From Metabacillus dongyingensis (GTDB taxonomy: Bacteria > Bacillota > Bacilli > Bacillales > Bacillaceae), in the NCBI RefSeq assembly GCF_019933155.2, contig NZ_CP082944.1, positions 3,102,001 through 3,166,000 on the forward strand: DNA of 64,000 nt, in the 5' to 3' direction. The translations under genes were made by a program, and so were the position numbers. The notes below the pieces were generated by a model that was not told the DNA's origin, did no database searches, and was given only the letters and a program-made list of their open reading frames with translations. Below are positions 26,338 to 34,044 of this stretch, one piece after another. Position 1 is the stretch's first letter. Every line of letters begins with the position of its first letter.

Positions 26338-28281
26338 CTAAGCAGCCATTCGGGAAGATTTTTTATTCTTTTCTCTTTTCAGCTTGCTTTTTCTTGTTGC
26401 AATCAACAAAATCGTTGAAACAACAGCACCAATTAATGCGGCGCCAAACCATATACTGGCTGCTAATAGCATCGGCTTTCCTTGTAATAGTGCAAGCGAG
26501 AAAATTCCGGCTCCAGGAACGTTTAAACCGATATTAAAATAAGATACAATAGCTCCTGTAATAGCAGACCCTGCAACTAAAGATGGAATTACTCGAAGTG
26601 GATCATTCATCATAAACGGAATAGCTCCTTCTGTAATACCAGCTAAACCCAATAACCATGTTTGTTTTCCTATTTCTTTTTCCTGTTTGGTGAAATTCTT
26701 CTTATCAATAAGTGTTGCTCCTGTTACGGAAAAGGCTGAAACCATTTTCACAGAGGCAAAGGCAGCATAAGGAATGAAATTTCCACTTGCCATTGCACCA
26801 ATGCAAAACGTGTAAGCTGCTTTATTAATTGGGCCTCCCAGATCAAACGAAACCATGGCGCCTATTATAGCTCCTAAAATAAGCGCATTTGTTCCGGACA
26901 TGCCTTGTAACCAATCAAGTAATCCTTGATTTAATAGGGCTAATGGTTTCCCTACCAAAAACAACATAACCGATCCAACAACAAGCGTACCAACAACCGG
27001 GTATACCCAAAAACTGATGAATCCGGCAAATGTTCCTTTTGGTTTTACATAATGCTTTAAGAATTTAAGGAAATAACCTGCTAAAATCCCTCCAAGCATA
27101 CCGCCCAAGAAACCGCTGCCAATTAAATTCGCAGCTACCCCTGCTGCGAAACCTGGTCCTAATGCAGGTTTATCCGCAATTGAATAGGCCATGTATGCTG
27201 CAAGAATTGGCACCAATAATGTTCCTAATAGTGTCCCGCCTAACTGTCTCAACAACCAAAGCCAAGAACCTTCTGTATTATAGAGTTCTTGAAGATCAAA
27301 GGCTTGGGATAGCAGAACTGCTGCAGCGAGCGTCATGCCCCCAGCTACAATTACTGGAATGATGTACGATATACCTGTTAAGATAGAATCTTTTATTTCT
27401 GTCTTAAAGGATTTTTTTTCATCCTCATCTTCTTCAAAAGAGACACTTTCTTCATTAGAACTATCCTTCTTGGGAGCGTTTTCAGATTTCTCTAAAGCTT
27501 GACTGATAATCCCTTTTGCATCTTTCAATGGTGCTGCCACTGCCGTTTTAACTTTCGGAAGATGACTATATCTTTCTTCGTTTTTTACAGCTACGTCTAC
27601 AGAGAAAATCACAGCATCAGCACTGTTTAATTGTCCTTTCGTGTGGCGGTCTTCAATACCGTTCGCACCTTGCTTCTCAACAAACACATCTACACCTAAA
27701 TCTTTCCCTGCTTTTACTAATGCTTCTGCTGCCATGTAAGTGTGCGCAATACCTGCTGGACATGCAGTTACTGCTAATATGGTTTTATTTATCTTCTTTA
27801 CTTCTGGCACTTCTTCTATTTCATCTTGACGATCCAGGTTATTAAAAAGCTCTAGATTTGTGTTAGATCTCAATAATCGATTTTTATACTCTTCATTAGA
27901 CAACCTTGTCACTAGCTCTGATAATAAGGATAGATGTGTTGAACCAGCTTCATCATCTGGAATCGCTAGTAAAATAATTAGCTCTACCTGATTGGTTGGA
28001 TCAATGCTTTCCCAAGTGCTCAATGGTTTCTGAAGGGTTGCGATGGCAAATGATGCTTCTTTTACTGCTTTTGACTTCCCATGAGGTATTGCTAGACCAC
28101 CTTCAAAGCCTGTAGGTGATAACTTTTCTCTATCAATTACCGCTTGATACAGCTCTTCTTCAGAATGCAGTTTTCCTTCATTTGCTAACTGTCTAATTAA
28201 AAATTTTATAATTTCTTCTTTAGTGTCAAAGGATTGTTTGGTACTAACTAAAGTTGGTGATGTAAGACTTTTCAATAACAT
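26338..28281 (-). CDS. mngA: PTS fructose/mannosylglycerate-type permease, EIIABC
   Basis: 647 residues. EIIA with phosphorylated His67 in AIPHGKS, EIIB with Cys174 in TACPAGIAHTYMAAEA, a charged linker (about 280-300), then a membrane EIIC of the fructose family. A single-chain EIIABC next to an alpha-mannosidase matches E. coli MngA, which imports 2-O-alpha-mannosyl-D-glycerate; fructose-specific EIIABC proteins are close relatives, so the substrate rests on mngB. The gene is 75 bases upstream of mngB in the same direction. A promoter with TGCTACTAT just past the 28341-28376 terminator may serve it. Confidence 0.83.
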   Translation of the reverse strand: MLLKSLTSPTLVSTKQSFDTKEEIIKFLIRQLANEGKLHSEEELYQAVIDREKLSPTGFEGGLAIPHGKSKAVKEASFAIATLQKPLSTWESIDPTNQVELIILLAIPDDEAGSTHLSLLSELVTRLSNEEYKNRLLRSNTNLELFNNLDRQDEIEEVPEVKKINKTILAVTACPAGIAHTYMAAEALVKAGKDLGVDVFVEKQGANGIEDRHTKGQLNSADAVIFSVDVAVKNEERYSHLPKVKTAVAAPLKDAKGIISQALEKSENAPKKDSSNEESVSFEEDEDEKKSFKTEIKDSILTGISYIIPVIVAGGMTLAAAVLLSQAFDLQELYNTEGSWLWLLRQLGGTLLGTLLVPILAAYMAYSIADKPALGPGFAAGVAANLIGSGFLGGMLGGILAGYFLKFLKHYVKPKGTFAGFISFWVYPVVGTLVVGSVMLFLVGKPLALLNQGLLDWLQGMSGTNALILGAIIGAMVSFDLGGPINKAAYTFCIGAMASGNFIPYAAFASVKMVSAFSVTGATLIDKKNFTKQEKEIGKQTWLLGLAGITEGAIPFMMNDPLRVIPSLVAGSAITGAIVSYFNIGLNVPGAGIFSLALLQGKPMLLAASIWFGAALIGAVVSTILLIATRKSKLKREKNKKSSRMAA

Positions 28282-28340
28282 TTTTGTACCCCCTTCACTT
28301 TCTTTTTTCTGTTAATTAATGAGTGACCCCATAGTAGCAT

Positions 28341-28376
28341 AAAAAAAAAGAAGAAGAGGTTATCTTCTTCTTTTTA
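28341..28376 (-). terminator. Terminator between the RpiR regulator and mngA
   Basis: AAAAAGAAGAAGA and TCTTCTTCTTTTT arms with long T tract on the minus strand. Confidence 0.8.
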
Positions 28377-28391
28377 CACAGTCACACCTCC

Positions 28392-28422
28392 AAAATAGCG
28401 CTTACATGTGTATTTATACACA
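28392..28422 (-). promoter_or_regulatory. cre-like site and palindrome upstream of mngA
   Basis: The minus-strand sequence at 28394-28407 begins TGTAAGCGCTAT, matching the first part of the cre consensus but missing the terminal CA. Directly beside it, TGTGTATTTATACACA (28407-28422) is a near-perfect palindrome that could be an operator for the RpiR-type regulator. Both lie upstream of the terminator, so their target promoter is uncertain. Confidence 0.4.
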
Positions 28423-28423
28423 A

Positions 28424-29176
28424 CTACTTAGTAAAATTCCAATAGAATTCAGATAATGTTCTGATGATAGCCATAAGTGGAGTTTTATCAGTGATATTAT
28501 ACCCATTCAGCAATTTCTTGGGAGTAAAACAAAATAAGTTTACATCTGCTAACTTCTGAAGAGCATTTCGATTAAAATGGGTGAGGGAAATGATTTTAAT
28601 TCCTTTTTCTTTCCCTAACTCCGCAACCTCCAGAACCTGGGAAGTTTCTCCAGATAAACTAATGAGGAAAAGAATACCTTCATTATTAAGCTGATTGATT
28701 CCATGTATAATTTCATGACGATGAATAAAAAAATCTGATTCCTTCCCTGCAATTTTAAGATTTTTCGTCATCATCTCACAAAAAAGAGCCGTATCTCCCA
28801 CTCCAAAAAAAAGAACTCTCTTCGCTTCATATATCATTTTGGACACTTTCTCAATAATATCTATATCAATTAAGTCAAATGTTGTTTTCAGATTATACTG
28901 TAAGCTGTCCTCTTGTTTTTCATGATCAGAGTGTAATTCTTCTTTAAGACTATTCTTCAAATGTGCATATCCATCGTATCCTAATTTTTTAGAAAATCTA
29001 ATGATCGTATTAGGGACAGTAAATAAGTTGGCAGCTAAAGATTGAATAGATGCGTTGACCACTTGCTTTCTATTTTTTACTATATAGTCAATAATTTGGT
29101 CATCTGTATCGTTTAACTTATATTCGAATTTCCGAACGCGATCTTCAAAATACAACTTCAAATCACCTCTAAGCAT
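28424..29176 (-). CDS. RpiR/MurR-family transcriptional regulator
   Basis: 250 residues: N-terminal HTH_6 domain (about 10-80, with VNASIQSLAANLFTVPNTI and FSKKLGYDGYAHLK) and a C-terminal SIS sugar-phosphate-binding domain (about 105-245, FFGVGDTALFCEMM, LISLSGETSQVLEVA). It very likely senses a phosphosugar and controls the mngA-mngB genes directly downstream. E. coli MngR is a GntR-type protein, so regulator type differs although the target operon is alike. Confidence 0.85.
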   Translation of the reverse strand: MLRGDLKLYFEDRVRKFEYKLNDTDDQIIDYIVKNRKQVVNASIQSLAANLFTVPNTIIRFSKKLGYDGYAHLKNSLKEELHSDHEKQEDSLQYNLKTTFDLIDIDIIEKVSKMIYEAKRVLFFGVGDTALFCEMMTKNLKIAGKESDFFIHRHEIIHGINQLNNEGILFLISLSGETSQVLEVAELGKEKGIKIISLTHFNRNALQKLADVNLFCFTPKKLLNGYNITDKTPLMAIIRTLSEFYWNFTK

Positions 29177-29333
29177 CTTATTCTAATATTTATACTACTA
29201 ATTTTTTATTATAACAAAAGTGTGTTTAATTCAGTACGAACAAAGCAAGGTTGGCTCCTCAGTTTCGCACTCGATTACGGAAGATCGCCATTAAATATCC
29301 AAGAAAATCCTCCAATAGCAGAATATTAAAAAA

Positions 29334-29961
29334 TCAAATTTCAGTCACTTTAAATCGTAGGACCGTCTTTAATTTTTCTGGTGCTGTTTTTCTTGCATCA
29401 GTAATATATATTTCTTTATGTGTTTTTTCTATTCTTTTAAGATTATTTTGACTACAGAATTGTTCCATGAATGCAAAGGTTTCGGGTTCATTATCATAAC
29501 TTCCATAGTGCATAACTTGGACACATAAACCCTCCTTAATTAATTCAAACTTAACGTTATCTAGATGGGAGTCAGGCTTTTTTTGCTTTACACTATTCAT
29601 TGCTTGTTGAATTAACTCTTCTGTCACAAAATCTGGTTGTCTTATCATTAATTTATAGACAAAATGGTCCTTGCTTAAATAATCTAATTTTCTACCTTCT
29701 TCATCTAAATCCCAAATTCCTCCAGAGGAAAAACTGTATACTTATAATATCCCTCTGGTGTTATTCCTTTTTTGGCATCATTCTTATTGCGTACGACAAC
29801 GCATATAAGATTTCAATATTTTCTTTAAATCGTTCACTATTCGGATTGCCTTTGCCTTCTATTGTGAAATATTTCATAGCTGGAACCTCAATTTTAATAG
29901 GTTGGTTCTTTGGTAGATAGAGTTCCTTTAATTGTTTTCGCCATTCAAACTTACTCATCAT
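29334..29961 (-). pseudogene. GyrI-like small-molecule-binding domain protein, two frameshifts
   Basis: Three frames join to one GyrI-like protein. The first is FEWRKQLKELYLPKN...IEGKGNPNSERF...AIRMMPK. One base is missing in an A run (the T run near 29766-29772 on the plus strand), then the frame runs GITPEGYYKYTVFPLE. Another base is missing near 29717, then IWDLDEEGRKLDYLSKDHF. The last part is MIRQPDFVTEELIQQ to LKTVLRFKVTEI. Both lesions sit at or near homopolymers, so sequencing error is possible. Relatives bind drugs or toxins; none has a fixed function. Confidence 0.75.
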
Positions 29962-30110
29962 TTATCACCCTTGCTTTTTTTTATAATCGTGCCCGTTAGC
30001 CCAGCAATGCTGCCGCATGTTCCCACGGCAGCATTATGGTGTGTATATTATTGAGCTCTTGTGTCCCGTTAATGGAGAAGAAACAGATGGATTTGCGTTA
30101 AATCAGTCCC

Positions 30111-30458
30111 CTAGGTCGTAAAAGTGGGATGGAGTGGCTGGTATATCGAGAGATCAGCGCCACTGGGAAGCTTGATGGAGGCGAGTCGACCCCACCGCTG
30201 GTTACTGATCGACTCCGAGATCGTAAGACCCCTATTGGTCAGTTCCGTAATTGTTTTCTCGATATCGTCGCACATTAAGTAAAACTCATGTTTACCAATT
30301 CTATCTGTAGGATGCACGGCGATTTCGGCAGGATGCAGTTTGAAGATAAGCCAGCCACTACCAGCGTCAACTCCATCAAATCCGAGTACATCGCGGATGA
30401 ATACCCGGTCTGCATCCGCGATGGTACTATAGAGTATAATGTGTGCTGCATTGATCAT
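30111..30458 (-). CDS. VOC (glyoxalase/bleomycin-resistance fold) protein
   Basis: 115 residues, single VOC module pair: AHIILYSTIADADRVFIRDVLGF, EIAVHPTD, HEFYLMCDDIEKTITELTNRG, LPSGADLSIYQP. Possible metal ligands are His6 and the Glu/His near the end. Function unknown; relatives are lyases, dioxygenases or drug-binding proteins. The gene is visibly richer in G and C than its neighbours, which suggests recent arrival. Confidence 0.75.
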   Translation of the reverse strand: MINAAHIILYSTIADADRVFIRDVLGFDGVDAGSGWLIFKLHPAEIAVHPTDRIGKHEFYLMCDDIEKTITELTNRGLTISESISNQRWGRLASIKLPSGADLSIYQPLHPTFTT

Positions 30459-30633
30459 GATTCCCCTTCACTCTTCTTTTCATCGACTGTTTCGTGTCGT
30501 CGTTAGTTTGCATTTCTTGAGCCGTTTGTAGAACAAGAAAAACTTATTAGTTTTTGTGCCTTATTAAAATGTTAGAAGTTATCTTTTAAATTGAGGTTCT
30601 GCTCACATTTTAATGAAATGCGTCCTTAATCAT

Positions 30634-31248
30634 TCAAAAATTCTTGGCCATTTGAACAGCTTTATATATTCCTTCCTCAATAATAGCTTCACGTTGATCA
30701 GGAAATTGATTATGTCCCTCAATAACTACTGTTGTAATGTCTGTTATACCAAATACATTCAAATGATTCTTAACAAAGCTTACTGCCATTTCAGAGGAAT
30801 CTTCTTCGGCATATATCCCACCTCGTGCGTTTAATAATGCCACTTTCTTATTGGGTAATAGACCAACTAGGCCTTCAGCTGTATATTTAAATGTTTTACG
30901 TGGGTGATGCATATAATCAAGGTAAGAGTGCAACACGGCAGGAACGGTTAAGTTCCAAAGTGGAAAGGCCATAACCACTTTATCAGCAGCTACAAACTGT
31001 TCAAGGTGCTTAGCTACAACATCATGTACAGACTTTTCTTCTAGTGTAAGTTCCATTCCTTGAGAGGATTTGAAATTTCCACTAATCATTACATCACCTA
31101 AATAAGGTAATGGTTCTTTAAATAAATCAAGTTCAATCACCTTATCATTAGGAGATGAGGCTCGGTAGCTCTCTAAAAATGCATCATATAATTTCCCACT
31201 AACAGATTCTTGACGATTGTTCGCTTTTACAAATAAAGTTGTTGTCAT
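30634..31248 (-). CDS. azoR: FMN-dependent NADH-azoreductase
   Basis: 204 residues from ATG 31248, seven bases after GGAGG; an upstream TTG at 31263 overlaps that site. Flavodoxin-like fold with conserved [22 protein letters not shown] and the LLNARGGIY loop. Reduces quinones and azo compounds with NADH through bound FMN. Transcribed with the MFS pump upstream, 51 bases away, so it may belong to the same TetR-controlled stress response, as azoR-type genes often do. Confidence 0.87.
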   Translation of the reverse strand: MTTTLFVKANNRQESVSGKLYDAFLESYRASSPNDKVIELDLFKEPLPYLGDVMISGNFKSSQGMELTLEEKSVHDVVAKHLEQFVAADKVVMAFPLWNLTVPAVLHSYLDYMHHPRKTFKYTAEGLVGLLPNKKVALLNARGGIYAEEDSSEMAVSFVKNHLNVFGITDITTVVIEGHNQFPDQREAIIEEGIYKAVQMAKNF

Positions 31249-31298
31249 TTTAATCTCCTCCAAATATGAGTAATAGTGAAACTTGATCTAAACTAACT

Positions 31299-32678
31299 TC
31301 ACCCTTCCAACTGAATGCTTTTTCTCTTTGCTCTGCCATACTGGAAATAGTAAAACAACAGAATGGCCAAATGTAAAGCAGCAAGTACGAAGAAGATATT
31401 ACTGTAAATAAAACCGTTTTGATTGATATTTAACGGATTCCAGAGGACATCAGAACCAATATCCACAACCCAGCTATAAACCCCTGTAGCCATTCCTCCA
31501 GCAATAAAATTCATCATTGAAAAGAGTCCCATTCCCACTCCAACCTGATCCTTTGGTAATGTTCTTGAGATTGCATTTGACATAGCGATGAGCATAAAGG
31601 ATTGCCCGACATTACCGAAAATCAGAAACATGGCAATGAAAAATGGAGAACTTCCAGTAAAGGTTGAAAGTAAAATAAAACAGGTCAATAATGATACAGA
31701 TGCAACAAAGAATAGATGCGAATTCCCCTTCAAGTCAGCTAATTTGCCTCCCTTTCTCCCCAAAATGGCTGAGGCAACTGCGGCAGGAACCATTGCAAAA
31801 CCAATCCAGCTAGATGTTAGCTGTTGAACCTGTGATAGAAGCAGAGGACTTAGAAAATAGAGAGAAAAACCAATCCCGTTTATTAGAAAAGCAAGCGTTA
31901 AAACGAGTATATACTCCTTGTTTTCAAAGAGTTTAGGTTGAACAAACGGATCGGCAACTGTACGAATTCGAGCTATGAAGAACACCAGAGATAGTACCCC
32001 CCCAATCATAAACCACCATGTTCCATTCGTAACACCCAGAAGAAACAAAGTTACTGCTACAGCTAACAAACCTCCTCCAAACCAGTCAAATTTCTCAAAC
32101 ACCCCCTGCTTCTCATCTTTCAAATATTTACGGTAAAAAGGTAGCGTGAATAAAATTAAGAGAGGGATACAGAATAACCAACGCCAATGAGCAACACCGA
32201 CAATTAATGCAGAAATAACTGGTCCAAGAGCACTGCCTATTGCTAAACCTACTGCCGCCATGCCTAAAGCTGAACCTCTTCGATCTGGAGCAATGTAGCG
32301 TACAGGAATAAGCATGGCCGTTGCTGGGATAGCAGCGGCCCCCATTGCCTGCAAGCACCTTCCGACAAGCGCTAACCAGAATGTTTGGGAAATTAGACCG
32401 ACTAGTGAACCGATAGCAAAAAGTATCAATCCGAACGTCAGCAAATTTTTGAGCTTGTAGCTATCAGCTAACTTCCCGTAAGTCACTGTCCCAATCGCAT
32501 AAATCAGAGCATACGCAGAAGAGAACCAGCTTACTTGAGAGATAGAAAGATTAAAATCTTTACTAATATCAGGGAGTACGATGTTAAACATTAATCCACT
32601 CATCGCTGATATGATGAGCGTAAACATTAAAATGAGCATCAATTTCTCACCAGTTTGCTGCTGAACTTCCTTTACCAT
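31299..32678 (-). CDS. MFS drug efflux transporter (14-segment DHA2-type)
   Basis: 459 residues, about fourteen membrane segments. Motif A-like GKLADSYKLKNLL after segment 2, motif C-like GPVISALIVGVAHWRWLF in segment 5, overall layout like TetA(L)/TetA(K) relatives. It probably exports a cationic or hydrophobic drug by proton exchange; the substrate is unknown. One of two matching operator sites (32750-32771) lies about 70 bases upstream, and the tetR gene precedes it in the same direction, so drug-induced expression is likely. Confidence 0.82.
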   Translation of the reverse strand: MVKEVQQQTGEKLMLILMFTLIISAMSGLMFNIVLPDISKDFNLSISQVSWFSSAYALIYAIGTVTYGKLADSYKLKNLLTFGLILFAIGSLVGLISQTFWLALVGRCLQAMGAAAIPATAMLIPVRYIAPDRRGSALGMAAVGLAIGSALGPVISALIVGVAHWRWLFCIPLLILFTLPFYRKYLKDEKQGVFEKFDWFGGGLLAVAVTLFLLGVTNGTWWFMIGGVLSLVFFIARIRTVADPFVQPKLFENKEYILVLTLAFLINGIGFSLYFLSPLLLSQVQQLTSSWIGFAMVPAAVASAILGRKGGKLADLKGNSHLFFVASVSLLTCFILLSTFTGSSPFFIAMFLIFGNVGQSFMLIAMSNAISRTLPKDQVGVGMGLFSMMNFIAGGMATGVYSWVVDIGSDVLWNPLNINQNGFIYSNIFFVLAALHLAILLFYYFQYGRAKRKSIQLEG

Positions 32679-32749
32679 TCCTTAAACTCCTTTAGTTATC
32701 TTTTTTAAGAACAAGGTTTTCCTTATCTCTAACACACAAATCGCATGAA

Positions 32750-32771
32750 TGACTGTCTGTACTAACTGTCA
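32750..32771. promoter_or_regulatory. TetR operator, copy 1 (upstream of the MFS pump)
   Basis: A 22-bp palindromic site with half-sites TGACTGTC and ACTGTCA, matching 33405-33426 at most positions. Located between tetR and the pump. Confidence 0.7.
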
Positions 32772-32779
32772 TTTTGTTT

Positions 32780-32811
32780 TAAAAAAAAACTAGGGGGTTA
32801 AAGCCCTAGTG
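32780..32811 (-). terminator. Terminator overlapping the tetR stop codon
   Basis: CTAGGG and CCCTAG arms with nine T on the minus strand; the stop codon lies inside the stem. Confidence 0.8.
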
Positions 32812-33380
32812 AATATCTGGACACTCTCTATTATAAATTCTTCCAGTGATACGGTTGGAAAGTTAGCACTGGACTCCAGATCGTTCATAAATGCACCAAA
32901 ATTCATCATCATGAATGACAACGCCTGAACTTCCGGGTTCGTCCGTATCAGTTTGCCTTTCTCGAACATAACCGTGAAATAATCTGTTAAGATTTCCATT
33001 AATTGTTGAGGCTGTTTCTGTGTTCTTTCTCGAAACCCTGGCATATTGCCTTCTTCCTTGATGCTGATCTGAATCATTTTCCGGTTGCGGTTCATAAGTT
33101 CATGGTACGTCCTGCTAATCATGAGCAAATCTGCATGTAAATCCCACATAAGCTTCTCGTTAAAAAGCTTTTTCATCTCTTCGATATAATGAAAACGGTC
33201 AAAAGCAGATTCGAGAAGATTTTGCTTGCTGCCGAAGTGGCGAAACAGCGTCTTTTCGCTTAAACCGGCTGCGGTGGCGATTTCCATAGTGGACACACCA
33301 TTGTAGCCTTTCTCAGCTATTAGATCGATAGCTGCCAACAGCAGTTTATCATTGCTGCTCGGATTTTTACTTTTGTTCAT
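32790..33380 (-). CDS. TetR/AcrR-family repressor
   Basis: 196 residues. N-terminal HTH (residues 10-55: LLLAAIDLIAEKGYNGVST, AGLSEKTLFRHFGSKQNL), then a helical ligand-binding domain. It should repress itself and the downstream efflux pump by binding two near-identical 22-bp palindromes at 33405-33426 and 32750-32771, and release them when drug binds. The gene ends inside its own terminator, so the pump has an independent promoter. Confidence 0.87.
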   Translation of the reverse strand: MNKSKNPSSNDKLLLAAIDLIAEKGYNGVSTMEIATAAGLSEKTLFRHFGSKQNLLESAFDRFHYIEEMKKLFNEKLMWDLHADLLMISRTYHELMNRNRKMIQISIKEEGNMPGFRERTQKQPQQLMEILTDYFTVMFEKGKLIRTNPEVQALSFMMMNFGAFMNDLESSANFPTVSLEEFIIESVQIFTRALTP

Positions 33381-33404
33381 TCTTTCACCATCTTTTTTTA
33401 ATAT

Positions 33405-33426
33405 TGACTGTCAGTGCTGACTGTTA
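33405..33426. promoter_or_regulatory. TetR operator, copy 2 (upstream of tetR)
   Basis: Palindrome with central GTCAGTGCTGAC, 25 bases before the tetR start; near twin of the site in front of the MFS pump. Confidence 0.72.
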
Positions 33427-33866
33427 TTTTATATTATTCCATTTAATGTTAAATGTCAAAAAGAATTTCACTTTTTACATAAAAAAAGTCGTCATCAAAT
33501 TCTAGATCTGTTGTATAGCATTATTCATGTGAGGTTGACATACATGTCCTAACAGAAGTTCCTTATCACAAAATCCCTGGGCGACAAGGGGTTTCAATTT
33601 GCAACAATTTATTGTTTATGCAAGATTTTATAAATCGTTGATAAAATCAACGTTTACGTGCGCTTAAGCTCTCCTGATAGTTGCTTGAAAAATGGGGTTT
33701 TATGCAAACTCTTATTCAATTAAATGGCCCTTTAATTGAATAACTTGACTAGCAATTAAAAACATCTTTATTATCATTCAACAAAAATCGTTCGAAAAAG
33801 TATATTTTTTCTAACGGAGCATCGTTTTGAATCATATCTCTATCAAAGTCACCAAACCCAAATATG
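33427..33866. other. Intergenic region with relic sequence
   Basis: No intact gene. It contains a GTTGAT...AACGTTT palindromic segment and the second copy of a 19-bp repeat (33689-33707) also found at 7456-7474. A minus-strand 66-codon frame (33749-33949) runs opposite the leader and promoter of the ABC exporter and is not recognised. Confidence 0.4.
33689..33707 (+). repeat. Copy 2 of a 19-bp dispersed repeat
   Basis: AATGGGGTTTTATGCAA and flanks match 7456-7474 with one mismatch; followed by an AT-rich inverted repeat (TTCAATTAAA/TTTAATTGAA). Confidence 0.4.
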
Positions 33867-33895
33867 TTGTTCATTTTTAATTGAAATCGTATACA
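33867..33895 (+). promoter_or_regulatory. Sigma-A promoter of the ABC exporter transcript
   Basis: TTGTTC (33867-33872), 17-bp spacer, TATACA (33890-33895); about 30 bases before the leader-peptide start. Confidence 0.6.
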
Positions 33896-33928
33896 ATAAT
33901 AGTAATAACATACAAGGAGGCCATTTTC

Positions 33929-33985
33929 ATGAAAAACATGACGAATCAAACAGCTTCAACATATAAGGGTGAAACACTTTCTTAA
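33929..33985 (+). CDS. Putative 18-residue leader peptide of the ABC exporter
   Basis: ATG eight bases after a strong AAGGAGG, encoding MKNMTNQTASTYKGETLS. Codons 11-14 (33959-33969) are part of an inverted repeat with 34003-34014. This sits 59 bases before the exporter start. The layout resembles leader-controlled antibiotic-resistance genes (bmrB upstream of bmrCD in B. subtilis; erm, cat). Peptide function itself is not established. Confidence 0.55.
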   Translation: MKNMTNQTASTYKGETLS

Positions 33986-34037
33986 AGTAATCTGTGTACT
34001 CTCCCCTTATATGTGTACTTAAATAACACAAAAAGGG
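33959..34037 (+). promoter_or_regulatory. Competing hairpins that can hide the exporter ribosome site
   Basis: Segment 1 ACATATAAGGG (33959-33969, inside the leader peptide) pairs with segment 2 CCCCTTATATGT (34003-34014). The CCCCTT of segment 2 can instead pair with AAGGGG (34032-34037), the ribosome site of the ABC gene. The two pairings exclude each other, as in translational attenuators. Folding energies were not computed. Confidence 0.5.
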
Positions 34038-34044
34038 GTAAATC

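Noticed and set aside
30004..30034. Perfect AATGCTGCCG hairpin near 30 kb as terminator
   Set aside because: No T tract on either strand; may be a structural palindrome but its function cannot be supported.
33749..33949. 66-codon minus-strand ORF upstream of the ABC exporter
   Set aside because: Antisense to the exporter promoter and leader; no family, weak start.
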